This document shows, piece by piece, positions 6,300 through 9,435 of a stretch of DNA of 9,435 nt. Made by a program: the position numbers and the translations under genes. Position 1 is the stretch's first letter. Each line of letters begins with the position of its first letter. The notes under the pieces were generated by a model. It was not told the DNA's origin. It made no database searches and saw only the letters and a list, made by a program, of their open reading frames with translations. The stretch comes from Phycisphaerae bacterium. Lineage in GTDB: Bacteria; Planctomycetota; Phycisphaerae; Sedimentisphaerales; Anaerobacaceae. The stretch covers positions 1-9,435 of the forward strand of contig DAOVNI010000036.1 in assembly GCA_030630315.1 (NCBI GenBank), in the 5' to 3' direction.

Positions 6300-6626
6300 G
6301 GCCTTTCTGGGCTTGTCTATCTCTGTACCATCAGCACCGACTCGGCTTTTACTACCATCCTCGTTTATCCGATAATGCACTCTGCTTCCTCTCGAGCTTT
6401 TCGAAGTTATCGGCAAGACATTACTTATATGTATCGGCTGTTCAACGTTGATGCGGCCTCCCTGGGGATTTCTACGTGAAGGCCGAACATGCTTTTTTGC
6501 CATATTGTGCCCCTGAACCACTACTTTATTCTTTTCAGGTACGACACGCAGCACTCTACCGGTAGCACCTTTATTGTCGCCAGCTATAATCTCAACCATA
6601 TCACCTTTTTTTATATGTGGGCTCAT
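6291..6626 (-). CDS. rplX: Large-subunit ribosomal protein L24 (uL24)
   Basis: Assembly initiator of the 50S subunit, located near the exit tunnel. The 111 residues begin with the KOW motif (IKKGDMVEIIAGDNKGATGRVLRV, about 5-28), followed by KNKVVVQGHNMAKKHVRPS and the conserved GGRINVEQPIHISNVLPI segment. The C-terminal tail is basic (DKPRKAKR). The ATG at 6624-6626 fits the family, but the 20 nt before it are A/T-rich with no recognisable Shine-Dalgarno, so initiation may depend on low structure in the leader or on coupling from rplN 52 bp upstream. The TAA stop lies within a short repeat element. Confidence 0.97.
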   Translation of the reverse strand: MSPHIKKGDMVEIIAGDNKGATGRVLRVVPEKNKVVVQGHNMAKKHVRPSRRNPQGGRINVEQPIHISNVLPITSKSSRGSRVHYRINEDGSKSRVGADGTEIDKPRKAKR

Positions 6627-6631
6627 TTTGC

Positions 6632-6675
6632 TTATTGATTATTTTTAACGTTTTTTGCAATTATCAATCATCAAT
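6632..6675 (-). repeat. ATCAAT heptamers with inverted partner, rplN-rplX spacer
   Basis: TATCAAT (6662-6668) and CATCAAT (6669-6675) are adjacent heptamers. ATTGAT at 6634-6639 is an inverted copy of their core. The arrangement resembles a decayed, smaller version of the paired blocks at 4380-4452. It fills most of the 52-bp gap and lies in the rplX leader. Short and AT-rich, so chance cannot be excluded. Confidence 0.45.
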
Positions 6676-6678
6676 TAC

Positions 6679-7065
6679 TCATACTACCTCACTCGCCAGG
6701 GAAATAATCTTCATATAGTTTTTTTCGCGCAGCTCGCGAGCAACCGCACCGAAAATTCTCGTTCCTATCGGATTACCTTCGTTATCAATCATCACTGCGG
6801 CATTGCTATCGAACCTTACATAGCTGCCATCAGATCGTTTCACAGGACTTTTAGTGCGAATAATAACGCATTTATGGACTTTCTTGTCATCCAACTGGCA
6901 GGTCGGCAGCGACTTTTTTATAGCCACACAGACCACGTCTCCCACCCCAGCAACGGGGCGGGTTTTCCTACCGCGGGCGCCACCTCTTCCGAGAACCTTA
7001 ATGCACAGTGCCGACTTGACACCTGAGTTGTCGGCTATATCCAACATCGTTTCCTGCTGAATCAC
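6679..7065 (-). CDS. rplN: Large-subunit ribosomal protein L14 (uL14), GTG start
   Basis: 50S interface protein that forms bridges to 16S rRNA and is the docking site of ribosome-silencing factor. The N-terminus [17 protein letters not shown] and the family signature around [28 protein letters not shown] (about 66-93) are unmistakable, as is [14 protein letters not shown]. Translation begins at GTG (7063-7065), with GGGA about 8 nt upstream; the later ATG would delete the conserved first strand. The protein has 128 residues, about five more than usual. The excess lies at about 27-38, where KVLG is followed by a Gly/Arg-rich stretch ([12 protein letters not shown]) before AGVGD. It follows rpsQ after 29 bp. 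Confidence 0.97.
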   Translation of the reverse strand: MIQQETMLDIADNSGVKSALCIKVLGRGGARGRKTRPVAGVGDVVCVAIKKSLPTCQLDDKKVHKCVIIRTKSPVKRSDGSYVRFDSNAAVMIDNEGNPIGTRIFGAVARELREKNYMKIISLASEVV

Positions 7066-7076
7066 CTTGCTATTCC

Positions 7077-7092
7077 CGTATCTGGTATTTGG
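7077..7092 (-). repeat. Degenerate TCG-type heptamers, rpsQ-rplN spacer
   Basis: CGTATCTGGTATTTGG matches 14 of 16 positions of 825-840 (CGTATCTCGTATTTCG); both differences are C to G. It occupies most of the 29-bp gap between rpsQ and rplN. I read it as a diverged member of the same family seen at 820-847 and 5448-5473. Confidence 0.55.
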
Positions 7093-7094
7093 CC

Positions 7095-7361
7095 TTACGA
7101 TTCAATCTGAACCGCCTTTTCTACAACTCTGACAAGACGCCAACTCTTGGTTTTGCTATGAGGTCTGCATTCAGCAACTTCAACGACGTCGCCGACGCTG
7201 CCCTGTCCGTGCTCATCGTGGACGCCGAGTTTTGTTCTACGCTTCACGTATTTGCCGTATTTGGGATGCCTGACCTTGAAGTCAATGGCAACTTTGATGC
7301 TCTTATCACCACTATTGCTGATTACCACGCCAGTTAAAGTTTTTAATTTTCGGTCCTGCAT
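7095..7361 (-). CDS. rpsQ: Small-subunit ribosomal protein S17 (uS17)
   Basis: 30S primary binding protein with an OB fold, contacting helices 7 and 11 of 16S rRNA. The 88 residues show [20 protein letters not shown], then [21 protein letters not shown], and the signature [21 protein letters not shown] (about 57-77), all in family order. ATG at 7359-7361 with AGGA 7 nt upstream. Length is normal. It is separated from rpmC by a 93-bp gap that holds a long imperfect hairpin (7382-7455), whereas rpmC and rpsQ are usually almost adjacent in bacteria. Confidence 0.98.
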   Translation of the reverse strand: MQDRKLKTLTGVVISNSGDKSIKVAIDFKVRHPKYGKYVKRRTKLGVHDEHGQGSVGDVVEVAECRPHSKTKSWRLVRVVEKAVQIES

Positions 7362-7381
7362 CTTCGATTCCTGATTTTTTT

Positions 7382-7455
7382 ACCGCAGAGACCGCAAAGC
7401 ACGCAGAGTTTTTTAATTTTAATTTTTTCTCTGCGCTCTCGGCGTTCTCCACGGT
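7382..7455 (-). repeat. Long imperfect hairpin repeat, rpmC-rpsQ spacer
   Basis: Arms at 7382-7408 and 7429-7455 are inverted copies over 27 bp with about 20 matches. The loop (7409-7428) is pure A/T. The arms read ACCGCAGAG... and ...CTCTGCG...CGGT, a type of GC-richer intergenic repeat I associate with environmental bacterial genomes. On the transcribed strand four of the seven mismatches become G-U wobbles. The distal arm includes the first base of the rpmC TAA stop. The stem is followed on the transcript by an A-run, not a U-run, so it is not an intrinsic terminator. Confidence 0.75.
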
Positions 7456-7646
7456 TAATTTTTACTATTTTCACGCATTACAGTCTTAATCCTGGCGATA
7501 TCACGCTTGACATTAGTTACAGCTTTGGAATTCTCCAGTTTTTCGGTAACCGCCTGCGAGTGCAAATCAAACAAATGCCTCTGGAGTTCTTCCAGTTTGC
7601 CCTCGAGCTCATCCGGGCTCATCTCGCGGCAATGCTGCGCCTTCAT
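7455..7646 (-). CDS. rpmC: Large-subunit ribosomal protein L29 (uL29)
   Basis: Small two-helix 50S protein at the tunnel exit, part of the docking site for trigger factor and SRP. The 63 residues follow the family: helix 1 with MSPDELEGKLEELQRHLFDLHSQ, a turn (KLENSKAV), and helix 2 with VKRDIARIKTVMRE. ATG at 7644-7646, with AAGGG about 9 nt upstream. It is 14 bp after rplP, so they are probably translated together. Its TAA stop touches the base of the downstream hairpin. Confidence 0.96.
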   Translation of the reverse strand: MKAQHCREMSPDELEGKLEELQRHLFDLHSQAVTEKLENSKAVTNVKRDIARIKTVMRENSKN

Positions 7647-7660
7647 CTCAAGCTTCCCTT

Positions 7661-8080
7661 CTACAATGAATGTCTTCTCTTAATGAACCTGCACCTAATC
7701 GGCATTTTATGAGCAACTCTGACCAGCGCCTGTTTTGCCACGTCCTCACTTACTCCGCCGATCTCAAACATAACCGTGCCCGGCCTGACCCTGGCGACCC
7801 AGAATTCGGGCTCACCCTTGCCTTTGCCCATTCGCGTTTCCAAGGGCTTGGCACTTACCGGTTTGTGCGGAAATATCCTAAGATAGACTTTGCCTTCACG
7901 ATGCAAAAAATGAGTTGCTGCAACCCGGCCGGCTTCAATGTTCCTGGCGGTTATCCAGCTGTTTTCCAGGGCCTGCAAGCCGTATTCACCAAACGCTACA
8001 AAATTGCTTCTCGAAGCATTACCCTTCATCCTGCCGCGCTGGCTCTTACGATGCTTAACTCTTTTCGGCATCATTACCAT
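7661..8080 (-). CDS. rplP: Large-subunit ribosomal protein L16 (uL16)
   Basis: Late-assembling 50S protein that contacts A-site tRNA. The 139 residues begin [12 protein letters not shown], then [25 protein letters not shown], and contain [24 protein letters not shown] (about 78-101). This includes the arginine (R83) equivalent to the one hydroxylated in E. coli L16. The ATG at 8078-8080 has AAAGG 9 nt upstream; the Met codons at 8072-8074 and 8069-8071 would be too far from it. Length is normal. The 61-bp gap from rpsC holds nothing I can name. Confidence 0.97.
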   Translation of the reverse strand: MVMMPKRVKHRKSQRGRMKGNASRSNFVAFGEYGLQALENSWITARNIEAGRVAATHFLHREGKVYLRIFPHKPVSAKPLETRMGKGKGEPEFWVARVRPGTVMFEIGGVSEDVAKQALVRVAHKMPIRCRFIKRRHSL

Positions 8081-8141
8081 TTTTTCAGACCTTTACAAAA
8101 CCTATATTTAAGGGAGCACCTTCTTCGTAAAAAGGCGACTT

Positions 8142-8963
8142 TCAACTTCCCTCTGCACTTCCTTGCTCCGGGGTATCAGCTTTTGTCGACGGGGCAACCG
8201 CATCAGCTTTAGCGGTGTTTTTGCCCTGTCGTACCGGCGCCGCTTTAGACCTGCCACCATCCCTGGCCCCCGGGCCAATACGCCTTGGCAGGCGACGCCG
8301 ACGACGCACGGGTTGCTCAATTTCTTCGCCGAATTTGCCTTTATAAATCCAAACTTTAATACCAATCGCTCCGTACGTTGTTCTTGATGTTGCTACAGCG
8401 TAATCTACATTGGCATCCAGGGTATGCAGCGGGATAGAACCCAGTTTCTGCGTTTCCCTGCGTGCCATTTCGGCGCCTGCCAGCCGTCCGGCACAGATAA
8501 TCTTAACTCCTTTGGCGCCGGCGTTCATTGCCAATTCGCAATACTGCTTCATTGTACGCCTGAATGAGGCCCGCTTACTTAGCTGTTCGGCAATTGATTC
8601 GGCCACCAAAGCAGCATTAAGGTCCGGCTCTTTTATCTCGATAACATTGACGGCCACCTTTCGGCCTGTCATCTCTTCAAGCTCTTCTCGCAACCTATCG
8701 ACTTCACCACCTCTTGGACCGATGACCACGCCGGGCCGAGCGCTGTGCAATGTTACTTTCACTTCGTTGCGTGTTCGGATTACTTCAACCTTTGCCACCG
8801 CACCTTTGGGCATATGACGGTTAAATTTCTTGTCAACATACTGACGGATTTTCTGGTCCTCGACCAGGAAATCGCCGTAATTAGCCTTTGGCGCAAACCA
8901 GGTACTCTGCCATCCAAGCGTTATTCCTGTTCTAAAACCTATTGGCGATACTTTCTGACCCAT
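8142..8963 (-). CDS. rpsC: Small-subunit ribosomal protein S3 (uS3)
   Basis: 30S head protein lining the mRNA entry tunnel. The N-terminus MGQKVSPIGFRTG is canonical. A type II KH domain follows with the GPRG loop at 82-85. FRRTMKQ at 134-140 holds the basic residues (R135, R136, K139) matching those linked to mRNA helicase activity in E. coli. The C-terminal S3 signature runs through GRLAGAEMARRETQKLG to DYAVATSRTTYGAIGIKVWIYKG (about 159-209). After about residue 218 there is a tail of roughly 55 residues, Arg-rich then Ala/Lys/Gln-rich and low in complexity, making 273 residues against 233 in E. coli. ATG at 8961-8963; GGGA is only 2 nt away, so the ribosome-binding site is weak. Confidence 0.98.
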   Translation of the reverse strand: MGQKVSPIGFRTGITLGWQSTWFAPKANYGDFLVEDQKIRQYVDKKFNRHMPKGAVAKVEVIRTRNEVKVTLHSARPGVVIGPRGGEVDRLREELEEMTGRKVAVNVIEIKEPDLNAALVAESIAEQLSKRASFRRTMKQYCELAMNAGAKGVKIICAGRLAGAEMARRETQKLGSIPLHTLDANVDYAVATSRTTYGAIGIKVWIYKGKFGEEIEQPVRRRRRLPRRIGPGARDGGRSKAAPVRQGKNTAKADAVAPSTKADTPEQGSAEGS

Positions 8964-8980
8964 AATCCCGTACTAAAATT

Positions 8981-9072
8981 AAATATCAAAAATCAAATAT
9001 CAAAATTACATTGCAAAATGTAAAATTTTCCCAGCCTTCTTTTTGAATTTCTGTTTGTCATTTTACATTTTG
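8981..9072 (-). repeat. AT-rich heptamers and inverted repeat, rplV-rpsC spacer
   Basis: AAATATC occurs at 8981-8987 and 8995-9001, alternating with AAAAATC (8988-8994) and AAAATTA (9002-9008): four 7-bp units, 28 bp. Next, TTACATT and AATGTAA (9006-9012 and 9017-9023) form a small stem. A 13-bp perfect inverted repeat links 9014-9026 (CAAAATGTAAAAT) and 9060-9072. The whole 120-bp gap, the largest in the window, is made of this material and forms the rpsC leader. No open reading frame or promoter was recognised in it. Confidence 0.7.
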
Positions 9073-9083
9073 AATTCTTTTTT

Positions 9084-9425
9084 TCAAGCCTGTGTTACTG
9101 TTATATGTATGTGACAGGCCTTTTTGCGAATAGGATGCGCTCTGCCTCTGTCTTTCGGTATCCATCTTTTCGTGCCGATGCGGACTCCTGCATCATCGAC
9201 ACGGGCCGAGCTTACATAAAGACTATCAACGTCAGCCTGCTGCTCATCAGCATCTGCAACGGCACTTTTTAGAACCTTGTCAATCATCGCTGCCGCCCGT
9301 TTTCTTGTGAACTTCAAGATATCCATTGCGTCCTGGACGGTTCGGCCGACTATCAACTGCGTAACCAATCTGGCCTTGCGTGCTGAAAGCGGGGCAAAGC
9401 GATAAGACGAACGCCAGTCAACCAA
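9084..9425 (-). CDS. rplV: Large-subunit ribosomal protein L22 (uL22), start uncertain
   Basis: 50S protein whose long beta-hairpin lines the exit tunnel and takes part in macrolide and peptide-stalling effects. The N-terminal segment SSYRFAPLSARKARLVTQLIVGRTVQDAMDIL and the C-terminal RGRAHPIRKKACHIHITV (the family signature) are clear. The TTG at 9423-9425 gives 113 residues, a normal length, and a GG lies about 8 nt before it. The frame remains open to the window edge (9434) with no ATG or GTG, so a start outside the window cannot be excluded. A TAA in another frame at 9432-9434 (minus strand) could be the rpsS stop. It is the most upstream gene seen. Confidence 0.93.
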   Translation of the reverse strand: MVDWRSSYRFAPLSARKARLVTQLIVGRTVQDAMDILKFTRKRAAAMIDKVLKSAVADADEQQADVDSLYVSSARVDDAGVRIGTKRWIPKDRGRAHPIRKKACHIHITVTQA

Positions 9426-9435
9426 ATCATTTACC

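Noticed and set aside
7382..7455. Hairpin as an intrinsic terminator
   Set aside because: In the direction of transcription the stem is followed by an A-run, not a U-run, and the genes on both sides belong to one operon.
7670..8212. A 180-codon plus-strand open frame opposite rplP
   Set aside because: It runs antisense to rplP and the rpsC end, matches no family I know, and is explained by codon structure of the real genes.
8108..8365. An 85-codon minus-strand frame overlapping the rpsC C-terminal region
   Set aside because: It is an out-of-frame shadow in the S3 tail; the rpsC frame holds the family signature and a continuous sequence.

Overview
This window is a block of a bacterial ribosomal-protein super-operon (end of the S10 cluster, the whole spc cluster, then secY-adk-map). 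All genes are on the minus strand, so transcription runs from high to low coordinates. In transcription order the genes are rplV, rpsC, rplP, rpmC, rpsQ, rplN, rplX, rplE, rpsN, rpsH, rplF, rplR, rpsE, rplO, secY, adk and map. Every family is recognisable from its protein sequence. The usual next genes (infA, rpmJ, rpsM and so on) would lie below position 1, and rpsS above 9435.

The organism is a bacterium. Bacterial type L5, L14, L16, L18 and L24, a zinc-type short S14 and a zinc-LID adenylate kinase exclude archaea and eukaryotes. The missing rpmD (L30) between rpsE and rplO and the AT-rich, repeat-filled spacers resemble what I know of Planctomycetota (Phycisphaerae-like) and related environmental genomes. 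That placement is inference from style, not from a search.

The genes work together. Fourteen encode 30S or 50S ribosomal proteins. secY encodes the membrane channel through which many of the products leave the cytoplasm, adk keeps adenine nucleotides balanced, and map removes the initiator methionine from nascent chains. Coupling is tight at some junctions: TAATG at rpsH/rplF, ATGA at secY/adk, and a 6-bp gap at rpsE/rplO. Several starts are not ATG (rplV TTG, rplN GTG, rpsE TTG).

The unusual part is the spacers. At least seven intergenic gaps, plus the sequence just after map, hold short degenerate repeats that are mostly built of 7-bp units. Often a block of about four units faces an inverted block, so the transcript could fold into a hairpin. 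The unit sequence differs between gaps: TCG-ending heptamers at 820-847 (with relatives at 1-11, 5448-5473 and 7077-7092), TCAAT heptamers at 4380-4452 and 6662-6675, AAATATC heptamers at 8981-9008, and a GTTTAC-like set at 15-35 and 6279-6299. A separate, longer GC-richer hairpin sits at 7382-7455. No gap exceeds 120 bp, no stretch above 300 bases lacks a gene, and I see no tRNA, rRNA, CRISPR, transposase, convincing promoter or intrinsic terminator.
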